Assembly: GCA_964447205.1 (NCBI GenBank)
Contig: CAYUSB010000028.1
Location: 52,364-116,363, forward strand
Reading direction: 5' to 3'
Source of the DNA: JAEUKH01 sp964447205
Lineage (GTDB): Bacteria; Myxococcota_A; Polyangia; Polyangiales; Ga0077539
Length of the DNA: 64,000 nucleotides
Position numbers and translations under genes: made by a program. Of the stretch, positions 19,968 to 29,011 are shown piece after piece (positions within the stretch are counted from its first letter, which is position 1; the number at the start of each line of letters is the position of its first letter). Below the pieces are notes generated by a model. That model worked only from the letters and a program-made list of their open reading frames with translations. It made no database searches and was not told the DNA's origin.

Positions 19968-21374
19968 TCAGACCGCGGCGTCGTCGCCTTCGTGCTCGGA
20001 GGTCGCGTCGTCGGTGCGCTCGCGGGCGAAGAGCCGCGACAGGGTGCGGCGGTCGATGCCCAGGACCTCCGCGGCCCGGGTCTTGTTGCCGCCCGTGTGC
20101 TGCAGGACCCGGTCGATGTAGCGGCGCTCGACCGTGGACAGGGGGGGCCAGTCCGCGTCGAGGCCCTCGGCGGGCGATCCCCGCACCCCGCTGTGGCGTA
20201 CGGTGTTGGGCAGGTCGTCCTTGAGGATCACGTTGCCCCGGGACAGGAGCAGGGCCCGCTCGATGCACTGGGCCAGCTCGCGGATGTTTCCAGGCCAGTC
20301 GTAGTCGAGCAGGAGCTGCCGCGCGTCGGAGGCCAGGACGGGCACCGAGCGCTGGAGCAGGGCCGCGTAGTGCTGGAGGAAGTGGTCGACCAGGAGGGGG
20401 AGGTCTTCGCGGCGGGCCACCAGGGGCGGGACCTGAACCGTCACCACCTGGAGGCGAAACAGAAGGTCTTCGCGGAAGCGGCCGTGACTGACCTCCTGCT
20501 GGAGGTCGCGGCTCGTGGCCGTGACCAGGCGGGTGTCGATCGGGATGGGGTGCTGGCTGCCGAAGTGCCGCACCACCCGCTCCTCCAAGGCCCGCCGCAA
20601 CAGGGCCTGAACCTTGGGCGAGGCGGCGTCGATCTCGTCGAGGAAGAGGGTGCCCTCCTGGGCCTCCTCGAACAGGCCCCGCTTGCCATCGGGGAGCCCC
20701 GGGACGGCCCCCGCCTCGTAGCCAAACAGCTCCTGCAGGAGGATCTGCTCGGGCAGGGTGGCGCACGAGATGCTCACGAAATTGCCCGTGCGCCCCGAGC
20801 GCTGGTGCACCGTGCGGGCGAGGAGCTCCTTGCCCGTCCCGGCCTCGCCCACGATGAGGACCGGAGCCCCCGTGGGGGCCACCTGGGCCACGATCTTGTA
20901 CACCTCCAGGATGGCCGGGGAGGTCCCCACCATCAGGGCGTCGCCGGGGCGGCCGTGGGTGCGTTGGGCCTGCTGGCGCAGGGCGCTGTTCTCCTGCTGG
21001 AGCTTGCGCCACTCGGCGGCCCGCTGGACGAGCACCTTGAGCCGGGTCAGATCGACCGGCCGGGGCACGTAGTCGTACGCCCCGGCGGTGAGCAGGTCGA
21101 GGGCCCCCTCGGCGTGGGCGTAGGCCGTAAAGGCCACCACGGGCGTGTGAGGCGCCAGCTTGCGGGCGGTCTCCAACACCTCGCGCCCCCCGAGCTGCGG
21201 CATCTGCAGGTCGGTCAGGATCACGTCAAAGGCCGTGAGGTCGAAGTTGACGGCCTCGGCCCCGTCCGCGGCCTCCACCACCTGATGCCCCGCCCCACGC
21301 AGAGACCGAGCCATGATGGCCCGGGAGTCTTCGTCGTCGTCTACCAACAAAATCCGAACCGGTGCGTCCTTCAT
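19968..21374 (-). CDS. NtrC-type response regulator with degenerate sigma54-contact loop
   Basis: 468 residues: receiver domain (acidic pocket DDD at 12-14, phospho-acceptor Asp55 in LTDLQMP), AAA+ domain (Walker A GEAGTGKE, Walker B GTLFLDEID, arginine-finger region FREDLLFRLQ) and a C-terminal Fis-type helix-turn-helix (NKTRAAEVLGIDRRTLSRLF). The loop that contacts sigma54 normally reads GAFTGA. Here the aligned stretch is GAVPGL (LFGYEAGAVPGL), so activation of sigma54 promoters is doubtful. It may act as a repressor or sigma70-type regulator. No sensor kinase is adjacent. Confidence 0.9.
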   Translation of the reverse strand: MKDAPVRILLVDDDEDSRAIMARSLRGAGHQVVEAADGAEAVNFDLTAFDVILTDLQMPQLGGREVLETARKLAPHTPVVAFTAYAHAEGALDLLTAGAYDYVPRPVDLTRLKVLVQRAAEWRKLQQENSALRQQAQRTHGRPGDALMVGTSPAILEVYKIVAQVAPTGAPVLIVGEAGTGKELLARTVHQRSGRTGNFVSISCATLPEQILLQELFGYEAGAVPGLPDGKRGLFEEAQEGTLFLDEIDAASPKVQALLRRALEERVVRHFGSQHPIPIDTRLVTATSRDLQQEVSHGRFREDLLFRLQVVTVQVPPLVARREDLPLLVDHFLQHYAALLQRSVPVLASDARQLLLDYDWPGNIRELAQCIERALLLSRGNVILKDDLPNTVRHSGVRGSPAEGLDADWPPLSTVERRYIDRVLQHTGGNKTRAAEVLGIDRRTLSRLFARERTDDATSEHEGDDAAV

Positions 21375-21549
21375 GCCCCCCCTCTCAGCATCCGGTATGC
21401 CATCGCTGGGGCACGGCGCCCCGTCCTCCGCAGAGGCCACGTTCGGCGGGGATTGGTCGTGAGGCTGTACCCCAACGCCCACGCGTGTGTCAGGATCTCT
21501 GAGGAGAATTTCCCCAGGAGAACGAGGCGAATCTCCCCACCGGGGCGGA

Positions 21550-22581
21550 TCAGCGCGGGGCGGACAGGGGGGCCACGCTGGCGGCGGGGCCGCTGCCGGG
21601 CGGGGCCGTGGCGGCGGCGTTGATGGCGCTCGCAGCGGACTCGGACTCGGCCACCACGAGGGTGAAGGGGATCGAGACGTTGGCCCCGTTGACGCTGGGA
21701 TGGAAGTGGAGCTGCGGGCCGAGGGTGACCACACACTGACGGAAGAGGGGGTCGAAGGTGGGAGGGTCGAGCTCGACCCGGGAGACCCGGCCCGAGGCTT
21801 CGACCACCGTGCGCAGGGTGAAGGTCCCGGCGACATCGGGGCGGTCGACGAGGACGGCCCCGAAGCAGGCGTCGACGAGGGAGGTGATGTCGGGCAGGGC
21901 CTGGGTGACCATCTGCCGGGTGTGCACGGGGGCCACCGTGGCGCTCGGGGTCAGGGACGGACGCCAGGGACGGGCCACGACGGTCTCGGGGTTCATCACC
22001 TGGACCTCGCCGGGGCGGGGCCGGGGCATCTCCGGGGGGGGGCTGTTCTGCGAGCCCTGGACCTCCCCGGAGTGCAGCGTAAAGGGGAAGCTCACCAGCG
22101 ACGGGGACCCTGCCGCCGGAAACCGCCGCGACCGCAGGGCCGAGAAGATACACGGCACGATGAGCGACAGCGACGGGTCGGGGGTGCCCAGGGTCTCCAC
22201 ATCCGAGACCGACCCATCGGGGCTCACCCGCATCAGGGTGATGACCGTGCCCCCCGCCTGCGGCGACAGGGCCAGGAAGGGCCGGTAACACGCCCGCACG
22301 AGGTCGTTGGCCGTCATCAACACGGGCTGGGCCACCTCCGCGGTCAGACCGCCCCCGGGCCCCCGCCGCCCCCCGCGCCGCGGCACGGGGAGCTGCTGCG
22401 ACGGGGTCTGGGCGCTGTACGCCGCCCGAGCCACCCGCACGTTGTCCATCGTGATGCTCACCGGCTCGGCCGGCCGCGGCGGCGCAGCCGGCGGCGGAGG
22501 ACGACGCGACGCGCACGCGGCAGCCATGCCCAACCCCAGGACCAGGGCCGTAGCCCCGATCGACCCGTCACGGCGGTTCAT
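21550..22581 (-). CDS. Lipoprotein with AgmX/TonB-like C-terminal repeats
   Basis: 343 residues from ATG 22581. The signal peptide ends in lipobox AAAC, followed by a Pro-rich linker. Two related segments (MTANDLVRACYRPFLALSPQAGGTVITLMRVSPDGSV and LPDITSLVDACFGAVLVDRPDVAGTFTLRTVVEASGRV) resemble the C-terminal domain of AgmX/PglI and TonB-like proteins: a helix with Cys, then beta strands. Such domains are common in myxobacterial envelope proteins. It is divergent from uvrC; no partner gene is evident. Confidence 0.65.
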   Translation of the reverse strand: MNRRDGSIGATALVLGLGMAAACASRRPPPPAAPPRPAEPVSITMDNVRVARAAYSAQTPSQQLPVPRRGGRRGPGGGLTAEVAQPVLMTANDLVRACYRPFLALSPQAGGTVITLMRVSPDGSVSDVETLGTPDPSLSLIVPCIFSALRSRRFPAAGSPSLVSFPFTLHSGEVQGSQNSPPPEMPRPRPGEVQVMNPETVVARPWRPSLTPSATVAPVHTRQMVTQALPDITSLVDACFGAVLVDRPDVAGTFTLRTVVEASGRVSRVELDPPTFDPLFRQCVVTLGPQLHFHPSVNGANVSIPFTLVVAESESAASAINAAATAPPGSGPAASVAPLSAPR

Positions 22582-22688
22582 CACGGGGCGCAGGATGCCA
22601 GAATCCTTTGCCGCGCGGAATCTCTCGCGTCACCCCCCCACACGTTGGAGCGCCCTCCGGGGCCATGGCCTACACTCTGGGCAGTCCT

Positions 22689-24755
22689 ATGTTCCCCGAG
22701 GTCGTACTACAAAAGCTGGAGACGCTCCCCACGGGGCCCGGCTGCTACATCTTCCGCGGCAAAAGAGACCAGGTCTTGTACGTCGGCAAGGCCAAGAGCC
22801 TGCGGGCCCGGGTGCGGCAGTACTTCCAGCCCAACAGCTCGGACTACCGGTACTTCATCCCCCTGCTCGAGCGCACCCTCGGCGACATCGAGACGGTGGT
22901 CACGGCCAGCGAGAAGGAGGCCGTGATCCTCGAGAACTCCCTCATCAAGCAGCACCGCCCGAAGTACAACGTGCGGCTGCGCGACGACAAAGATTACCTC
23001 TCCGTGCGCCTCGACAAGCAGGCCCCGTGGCCGCGGCTGGAGGTCGTCCGGCGCCCTCGGGCCGACGGGGCAGAGTACTTCGGCCCCTACCCCTCGGCCA
23101 CCGAGGCCCGGCGCACCCTCAAGCTCATCAACCGGCACTTTCAGCTCCGCACCTGCGACAACCAGCAGTTTGCGTCGCGCACCCGACCCTGCCTCGAGTA
23201 CCAGATCAAACGCTGCCCGGGGCCGTGTGTCCTGCCCGTTCCGCCTGAGCTCTATGGGGCCCAGGTGCGGTACGTCGAGCTCTTCCTGCGCGGGCGCAGC
23301 GCCGAGCTCATCGCCTCCCTCGAAGACGAGATGCGGGCCGCCGCCCGGGACATGGAGTACGAGCGGGCCGCCCGGATCCGCGACCAGATCACGGCCGTGC
23401 GTCGGGTGACCGAGACCCAACGGGTGGCCGAGGTGAGCGACCGCGACCGCGACGTCTTCGGGATGTACCGCGAGGGCGAGAGCGTGGTGGTGACCCTCCT
23501 CCTCGTGCGCGACGGGTTTGTGCGCGACACCCAGACGAGCACCTTCGGACGGGCCGAGCTCCCCGACGACGAGCTCATCGCCCAGATGGTGGCCTCGCGC
23601 TACGAAGAGGCCGGGGCCATGGTGCCCGACGACGTGGTGGTCCCGATCGACTTCGAGGGACGGGCGGGCCTGGCCGAGTGGCTCTCGGAGCGCAAGGGCA
23701 AGCCCGTCACCATCAGCCTGCCCACGGGGCGCATCGATCCTCCCGCCGCGGGGAGCGCTCCCGCAGAGGCCCCGCCCCCCAGCGACGCACCCGTCCCCGA
23801 CGAGGCTCCCCCCTCGGCCGCGTGGCAGCTCCTGAGCCTCGCCCGGGAGAACGCCCAACACGCCTTCCGCGAGCGTCGGGTGCGGGTGGCTGGGTCGGTC
23901 GTGCAGACCGAGGCCCTGGCCCAGGCCCTGGGGCTCCTCGGGCCCCCGCGCAGTATTGAGTGCGTGGACATCTCCCACCACGCCGGCGACGACACCGTCG
24001 GGGCCGTGGTGTGCCTCGTCGACGGAGAGCCCGCCAAACGTCGGTACCGCGGGTACCACGTCCGTACGGAGCACTCGGGCGACGACTACAACGCGATGCA
24101 CGAGGTGCTCTCGCGGCGCTTCAAGCGGGGCCGCGACGGCGAGCGGGGGTGGGAGTTTCCCGACCTGTTTGTGGTCGACGGGGGCCGCGGTCAGCTCGGG
24201 GTGGCCCTGGCCGTGATGAAGGAGCTCGGCGTCGAGGACCTGGCCGTGTGCGCCCTCGCCAAGGAGCGGGAGAACGTCCTCGGCGACAAGGTCGTCGACC
24301 GGGTCTACCAGCCCGGCCGCAAGAACCCCGTCACCATGAAGGACAACGGCCCCGCCCTCGTGCTCCTGGCCCGGGCCCGCGATGAGGCCCACCGGTTTGC
24401 CAACAAGGTGCGCGAAGACCTGCACCACAAGCGCCGCCTGCGCAGCGAGCTCGACGCCCTGCCCGGGGTCGGGCCCGCCGTACGCACGGCCCTCCTCCAG
24501 CGCTTCGGCAGCGTGGCCGGGGTGGCCGAGGCCCCCGTCGAGGCCCTCGCCGCGGTACGGGGCGTGGGAGCCGCCCGGGCCCGCACCTTGTTTGAGCACT
24601 TCCACCCTGGGGTCAGCCAGCTCGCCGAACCCCTGCGCCGCGACCCCGAAGGCCGCCACCTCGAGGTCTTCGAGGCCGACGTCTCCCCCGACGAGGACGA
24701 CCTCGTCACCGACACGCTGCCCGACGACGACCTGCTCGACGCCCCCACGGGGTAG
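22689..24755 (+). CDS. uvrC: UvrABC nuclease subunit C
   Basis: 688-residue excision nuclease making both cuts around bulky DNA lesions in the cytoplasm. Domains in order: GIY-YIG (GPGCYIFRGKRDQVLYVGKAKSLRARV at residues 15-41), a four-Cys region (TCDN...TRPCLEYQIKRCPGPC), UVR motif (ELIASLEDEMRAAARDMEYERAARIRDQI), RNase H-like endonuclease (IECVDISHHAGDDTVGAVV), and tandem helix-hairpin-helix (LPGVGPAVRTALL, VRGVGAARARTLF). The protein is longer than the usual 600 residues because of a Pro/Ala-rich insert (about residues 353-378) and an acidic C-terminal tail. ATG 22689 fits the conserved N-terminus. Confidence 0.96.
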   Translation: MFPEVVLQKLETLPTGPGCYIFRGKRDQVLYVGKAKSLRARVRQYFQPNSSDYRYFIPLLERTLGDIETVVTASEKEAVILENSLIKQHRPKYNVRLRDDKDYLSVRLDKQAPWPRLEVVRRPRADGAEYFGPYPSATEARRTLKLINRHFQLRTCDNQQFASRTRPCLEYQIKRCPGPCVLPVPPELYGAQVRYVELFLRGRSAELIASLEDEMRAAARDMEYERAARIRDQITAVRRVTETQRVAEVSDRDRDVFGMYREGESVVVTLLLVRDGFVRDTQTSTFGRAELPDDELIAQMVASRYEEAGAMVPDDVVVPIDFEGRAGLAEWLSERKGKPVTISLPTGRIDPPAAGSAPAEAPPPSDAPVPDEAPPSAAWQLLSLARENAQHAFRERRVRVAGSVVQTEALAQALGLLGPPRSIECVDISHHAGDDTVGAVVCLVDGEPAKRRYRGYHVRTEHSGDDYNAMHEVLSRRFKRGRDGERGWEFPDLFVVDGGRGQLGVALAVMKELGVEDLAVCALAKERENVLGDKVVDRVYQPGRKNPVTMKDNGPALVLLARARDEAHRFANKVREDLHHKRRLRSELDALPGVGPAVRTALLQRFGSVAGVAEAPVEALAAVRGVGAARARTLFEHFHPGVSQLAEPLRRDPEGRHLEVFEADVSPDEDDLVTDTLPDDDLLDAPTG

Positions 24756-24822
24756 AAGCACCCCCCCGGAGCCGCGGAAATCAGGGGGTTGCGCGGCGGG
24801 AGCACTTGTCAGGGAAGGTGGC

Positions 24823-24852
24823 TTGACCCCAGAAGTAGGAGGGTGCTAGAAG
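24823..24852 (+). promoter_or_regulatory. Sigma70-like promoter of the first ATP synthase locus
   Basis: TTGACC at 24823-24828 and TAGAAG at 24847-24852, separated by 18 bases, about 53 bases upstream of the first gene of the atp locus. The same hexamers, the same spacing and the downstream CGC recur before the second atp locus (58818-58847), which strengthens the call. Confidence 0.7.
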
Positions 24853-24904
24853 CGCCCCGCCTCCGGCCGGGGCATCTGGCAAAGACAGCGAGCGGTCGCC
24901 CAAC

Positions 24905-25201
24905 ATGCGCGTACCTCTTCACGAATTTGCAGGGATGACCCTCGGCCTTGAGCTGGTGTTGTCCATCGTGCTGATGAGCGCGGCGGGCCACTGGGTCGAC
25001 GGCAAACTCGGCAGCGCTCCCCTCGGGATCATCGTCGGGTTTGTCCTCGGAGCCGCCGCGGGATTCCGCGCGCTGATGAAGTACGCCCAACGCATGGATC
25101 GTATCGCCCGCGCCCAAGAGCGTGCCGAGGAGTCCCGCAACGCGGAGGCTCCGCCCCCTCCCCCCGCAGACGAGGGCCCCAAAGGCTCCGACCCCACGTG
25201 A
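24905..25201 (+). CDS. AtpZ/AtpI-like assembly protein of ATP synthase
   Basis: 98 residues with two membrane helices (LELVLSIVLMSAAGHWVDGKLG and LGIIVGFVLGAAAGFRALM) and a charged Pro-rich tail. This pattern and the GHWVDGKLG loop fit the AtpZ/AtpI family, which is encoded ahead of the Fo genes and helps ring assembly or magnesium uptake. It opens the a/c gene cluster and overlaps the next gene by GTGA. Confidence 0.8.
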   Translation: MRVPLHEFAGMTLGLELVLSIVLMSAAGHWVDGKLGSAPLGIIVGFVLGAAAGFRALMKYAQRMDRIARAQERAEESRNAEAPPPPPADEGPKGSDPT

Positions 25202-25650
25202 ACACCGACGCCCCCCCATCGCCCGCCCGCGCCCCCGCAGAGTCCGACCGGCTCCTTCGTCGCATCGCGGCGATCGCCCTCGGCCTCGGGGCCCTGTCGG
25301 CCCTCGGGATGGGCCTGCGCGGGGGCTTCGGGGCCGCGGCCTCGTCGGCCCTCGGGACGGCCGTCGGCCTCGCCAACCTCTGGGCCCTGGCCAGGCTCGT
25401 GACCCGCCTGGTCGACCCGCGCCTGAAGACCGGGAAGGGCCAGGCGGGGGCCTTGCTCGTGGGCAAAACGGCCGCATTGATCGCGGTGGTCGGCGCCCTG
25501 GTGTGGTCGGGGCGGGTCCAGGCCGGGGCCTTCCTCGTGGGGGTCACGGCCTGCGTGCTGGCCACCACGGCGGGTGGGCTCTGGGGCGACGGGGCCCCGC
25601 AAGATGATGACAACCCCCGCGACGGTTCGGCCGACGGCCCCGCCGCGTGA
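25198..25650 (+). CDS. Small membrane protein in ATP synthase subunit I position
   Basis: 150 residues beginning with GTG 25198, overlapping the previous stop. There are four hydrophobic stretches, beginning RRIAAIALGLGALSALG and GLANLWALARLV, a second pair around LIAVVGALVW and FLVGVTACVLATTAGGLWG, and hydrophilic termini. The layout and position fit ATP synthase protein I, which assists c-ring assembly, but the sequence is poorly conserved. It is coupled to AtpZ and lies 23 bases before atpB. Confidence 0.55.
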   Translation: MNTDAPPSPARAPAESDRLLRRIAAIALGLGALSALGMGLRGGFGAAASSALGTAVGLANLWALARLVTRLVDPRLKTGKGQAGALLVGKTAALIAVVGALVWSGRVQAGAFLVGVTACVLATTAGGLWGDGAPQDDDNPRDGSADGPAA

Positions 25651-25673
25651 TCAGTGTTTGAGGAGACGAAGGG

Positions 25674-26585
25674 ATGCCCGACCACACCTCATGGTTTTCG
25701 TACCTGCTCGCCCTCCCGAATTTTCGGGGGCTGTGGGCGATGTTCAACCACCTCGGGTGTGTGGACGCGGAGGGTCACGCCACGGCCATCGAGGCCGGGG
25801 GGGTGTGCCCCGGAGGGGCCGCCGCGGTCGAGCTTCCCAACCACTTCACCTACCCCGCCAATACGCCCGTCACGCTGGAGTACACCACCCTCGGGGTGTT
25901 CGTGCTGCTCCTCGTGGGGCTGTTCGTGATGGTCACCAAGGCCCGCCTCGCCCGGGGCAAAGAGGCCGTCGTGCCGGAGGGTGAGCTCGGGGTCGCGAGC
26001 TTCACGGAGAACTTCGTCGAGGCCTTCTACGGCCTCCTCAAGGACGTGCTCGGCAAGGACGACGCCCGCGCCTTTCTGCCCATCATCGGGACCTGCGCGT
26101 TCTTCATCTTCTTCAGCAACGCCCTGGGGCTCATCCCGGGGTTTGCCCCGCCGACGAGCAACTTCAACGTCACCCTGGCCTGCGGCCTGATCATCTTCGG
26201 GTTTACCCACCTGTACGGCCTGCAGCGTCAGGGGGCGGCGTACCTCAAGCACTTCATCGGCCCGATGCCCCTGCTGGCCCCGCTGATGTTGCCCCTGGAG
26301 ATCATCTCGCACCTCGTCCGGCCCCTGTCCCTGGCCATTCGTCTCTGCGTCAACCTCTTCGTCGACCACCTGGTGGTGGCGGTGTTTACCAGCCTGGTCT
26401 TCCTCCTCATCCCGGTGCCCATCATGGTGCTCGGGGTGCTGGTGGTGGTCCTGCAGACGTACGTGTTCTGCCTGCTGTCGACCGTGTACTTCCAGCTCGC
26501 GGTGGAGCACCACGACGAGCACGGCGAGGAGCACGGGGCGGGCGACCACGGGCCGGCGCGCGCCCACGCGCACCCGGTCCACTGA
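25674..26585 (+). CDS. atpB: ATP synthase Fo subunit a
   Basis: 303-residue membrane subunit that forms the ion half-channels next to the c ring. The essential Arg is in the SLAIRLCVNLF segment of the fourth or fifth helix, with the usual NALGLIPGF motif earlier. A GAGGAGACGAAGGG ribosome site precedes ATG 25674. The C-terminus carries an unusual tail with eight His in about 27 residues (VEHHDEHGEEHG... HAHPVH), which could bind metal. It is followed by atpE. Confidence 0.95.
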   Translation: MPDHTSWFSYLLALPNFRGLWAMFNHLGCVDAEGHATAIEAGGVCPGGAAAVELPNHFTYPANTPVTLEYTTLGVFVLLLVGLFVMVTKARLARGKEAVVPEGELGVASFTENFVEAFYGLLKDVLGKDDARAFLPIIGTCAFFIFFSNALGLIPGFAPPTSNFNVTLACGLIIFGFTHLYGLQRQGAAYLKHFIGPMPLLAPLMLPLEIISHLVRPLSLAIRLCVNLFVDHLVVAVFTSLVFLLIPVPIMVLGVLVVVLQTYVFCLLSTVYFQLAVEHHDEHGEEHGAGDHGPARAHAHPVH

Positions 26586-26681
26586 AAACAAGTGTCCCAA
26601 CGGCCGCCCCCCGCACCCGCGGGTGAGGCAGCCACGGTTTCGTCAACGCCTGCACGTCAAGAAAGTCAACGAGCCTTTACC

Positions 26682-27011
26682 ATGAAGAAGATCGTCGCCA
26701 CCTCCAGCGCCCTGTTCGTCACCCTCTTCACCCTCTCGGCCTTCGCCCAGGAGACCGGGGCGGCCAGCAACCGCTTCGACGCCCAGGCCGCCGCCGCCAT
26801 CGGGGCCGGCCTCGCCATCGGCCTCGGGGCCCTCGGCGGAGCCCTCGGCCAGGGCCGCGTGGCCGCCGCCGCCCTCGACGGCATCGCCCGCCAGCCCGGG
26901 GCCGACGCCAAGATCCGCACCCCGATGATCCTTGGCCTCGCCCTCATCGAGTCCCTCGTGCTCTACGCCCTGCTCATCGCCTTCTTCCTCCAGGGCAAGA
27001 TCACCGGCTGA
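26682..27011 (+). CDS. atpE: ATP synthase Fo subunit c, with signal-like leader
   Basis: 109 residues. A signal-like leader (SSALFVTLFTLSAFAQE) precedes the normal two-helix hairpin (IGAGLAIGLGALGGALGQG, loop ARQPGAD, then LGLALIESLVLYALLIAFFL). The carrier Glu is in LIES. The Gln of GQG, the Ser after the Glu and the Tyr five positions after the Glu match the coordination pattern of Na+-binding rings (Ilyobacter Q32, E65, S66, Y70); Thr67 is replaced by Leu. ATG 26682 is 96 bases after atpB. The ion specificity is an inference. Confidence 0.93.
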   Translation: MKKIVATSSALFVTLFTLSAFAQETGAASNRFDAQAAAAIGAGLAIGLGALGGALGQGRVAAAALDGIARQPGADAKIRTPMILGLALIESLVLYALLIAFFLQGKITG

Positions 27012-27142
27012 TCGTCCCCCGATCGACCGCGAGAGGCGGTTGAAACGCCGCCCCTCCGACACGCCCGGCAACGGGCGTTGTCATTTGGGGCCCCGAGGGA
27101 GAGGGCGGAGGCGCGGGCGGAGGCGCGGACGGAAGGCAGAAA

Positions 27143-27270
27143 CCGCAAGGGTGCAAGGGGCGCAAGGGCCGGACGTTATTGGGGGGCATCGGGCAGGCGA
27201 AGGTCATACCGACGCGCCGCCCCTCCGACCCACAAAACCTCTGGCCCTTGCGACCCTTGCGCCCTTGCGG
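27143..27270. repeat. 28-bp imperfect inverted repeat with degenerate short repeats, gene-free stretch 27012-27358
   Basis: Arms 27143-27170 and 27243-27270 are complementary over 28 bases with three mismatches. Each arm is itself made of degenerate GCAAGGG-type units. From 27271 to 27358 follow repeated GCCCGTCGCCC/GTTGCCC-type words. No gene is seen in 27012-27358, which separates atpE from a convergent flippase gene. It may combine termination of both transcripts with repeat expansion. Confidence 0.65.
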
Positions 27271-27358
27271 CTTCGCTGCCCGTCGCCCGTGGCCCGTTGC
27301 GCGTCGCTCGCTGCCCGTCGCCCGTTGCCCCTCGCCCGCTGCCCGTCGCCCGCTGCCC

Positions 27359-28975
27359 TCAGCCGCGGGCGGAGCCCTTGTGCACCACCCGCACGATGCG
27401 CCCGACCTCGTCGCCCGTGAGCTCCCGCGACAGGGCGATGCAGGCCGCGTACACCGCCACGGCCACCCCCGACAGGGCCACGGTGGCCACCTTGCCGTGC
27501 CACGGGATCGCCCCCACCACGGCCGCCGCCACGGCCGTCGACAGGCCCACCCGCACGACCGTAGCCGCACCCACAAAGCCCCCGAACGACCGTCGGACCC
27601 ACAGCCCGATCAGCATGAGGCCCAGGGCGCACCCGGCGAGGGTTCCGGCTGCGGTGGAGGCCAGGGTCCCGAGGCCCGTCGGCCCGAAGGTGAGCCCCAC
27701 CACGTTGCCCGTGGTCACCATCAAGAGCATGGCCCCCATCAGGAGGGTGGCGGCCCGGGTCTGCCCCGCGGCCACCAGGATGGTCGTGGAGATCACCCCC
27801 AGGGCGAAGCACCCCTGGGCCACCGCGAGGATGCGCAAGGCCGTGGCCCCCTCGTCGAAGGGCGGGCGGTAGGCGATCCGCAAGACCCCCCGGGGCAGGC
27901 CCGTGAGCACGGCCAGCATGGCCCCGAGGCCCAGGAGCGAGAAGCGTACAGCCCCGGTCACGAAGCGGGTCGTGGTCTCCCGGTCGCCCTCCAGGGTGGC
28001 CCGCGACACCACGGGGAAGATCACGAAGGTCACGGCGAGGAGGAGCTGGTACGGCAGGAACGCAAAGTTCTGCACGGCCTTGTAGATGCCCACGAGGTCG
28101 TTGACGGCGAGGCCCTGCACGAGCGGGGAGGTCACCCGTCGCGCCACGATGGCCTTGAGCACGAGGAGGTCGCTCTGGAGCACGAGGTTGAGGGCGAGCT
28201 GGTAGAGCAGGACCGGGGCGAAGAAGCGGCCGTACCGCGTGGCGAAGGCCACAAAACTCGACGACGGAACCCGCACCACCGGCGGCTCGTCGGCCTCCTC
28301 GGAGGGGGCCGAGCCAGGGGCCGCGGGGCGCAGGGCGGCCCGGGCGAGCCACAGGGCCAGGGCCAGGATGAGGGTGCTGGCCAGGGCGAAGCCCGACACG
28401 GCCCCGGCCACCCCGAAGCCCACCGCGGCGATCCCGATGACCAGGGCCGTCCGCAGGGTGGCGAAGGTCATGTCGAGGGCGGCCTGGTCACGAAACCGCC
28501 GCTGGCCGTTGAGGGCTCCCACCAGGGCCGCGTAGAGGCTGTAGTTGAAGACCACCACGGCCCCGATGCGCAGGAGGGACGGCAGCCGGACGTCGTGCAG
28601 GACCCCCGCCCCGAGAGGCCCCGCGAGGGTCACGAGGCCGCCCGAGAGGACCATCCCGACCCCGAGGTGCACGAGGAGACCGCGGCGCAGGGCCGTGGGG
28701 CCGCCCTCGGTGACCGCGTGGGACATGGCCTGGATGCTCCCGGCCACGACCACGTTGTTGAGGATGCTCACGACGTTGAGGACCACCCCGTACAGGCCGT
28801 ACCCCTCGGTGTGCAAAACCCGCGTGAGCAGCAGCGGTTGCGCGAAGCCCGTCACGAGGAACCACCCCTTGGCCAGGGTGATGATGGCGGCCCCGCGGGT
28901 GGTCTCGCGGACGGTGCGCTCGGCGGCGGTGGGCTTCACGGGGCGTGTAGACCACAGCCTGCCGCGGCTCCGCAA
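27359..28975 (-). CDS. Polysaccharide/lipid flippase (MATE/MurJ-Wzx-like)
   Basis: 538-residue membrane protein with about twelve to fourteen helices, no soluble domain and the N-terminal pattern GAAIITLAKGWFLVTGFAQPLLLTRVLHTEGYGLYGVV of oligosaccharide flippases (MOP superfamily). It should flip lipid-linked sugars across the inner membrane. It has no glycosyltransferase neighbours, so the substrate is unknown. The start may be ATG 28975 or the GTG at 28942 (sequence then begins VKPTAAERTVRE), since upstream residues are unconserved. A divergent gene starts 36 bases away. Confidence 0.85.
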   Translation of the reverse strand: MRSRGRLWSTRPVKPTAAERTVRETTRGAAIITLAKGWFLVTGFAQPLLLTRVLHTEGYGLYGVVLNVVSILNNVVVAGSIQAMSHAVTEGGPTALRRGLLVHLGVGMVLSGGLVTLAGPLGAGVLHDVRLPSLLRIGAVVVFNYSLYAALVGALNGQRRFRDQAALDMTFATLRTALVIGIAAVGFGVAGAVSGFALASTLILALALWLARAALRPAAPGSAPSEEADEPPVVRVPSSSFVAFATRYGRFFAPVLLYQLALNLVLQSDLLVLKAIVARRVTSPLVQGLAVNDLVGIYKAVQNFAFLPYQLLLAVTFVIFPVVSRATLEGDRETTTRFVTGAVRFSLLGLGAMLAVLTGLPRGVLRIAYRPPFDEGATALRILAVAQGCFALGVISTTILVAAGQTRAATLLMGAMLLMVTTGNVVGLTFGPTGLGTLASTAAGTLAGCALGLMLIGLWVRRSFGGFVGAATVVRVGLSTAVAAAVVGAIPWHGKVATVALSGVAVAVYAACIALSRELTGDEVGRIVRVVHKGSARG

Positions 28976-29011
28976 CCACCCCGCGCTGTGCTATGAACCC
29001 TCCCCGACACC

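Noticed and set aside
27012..27358. A gene in the gap after atpE
   Set aside because: Frames here are short, Arg/Pro-rich and run through degenerate repeats. No start with a ribosome site is seen.
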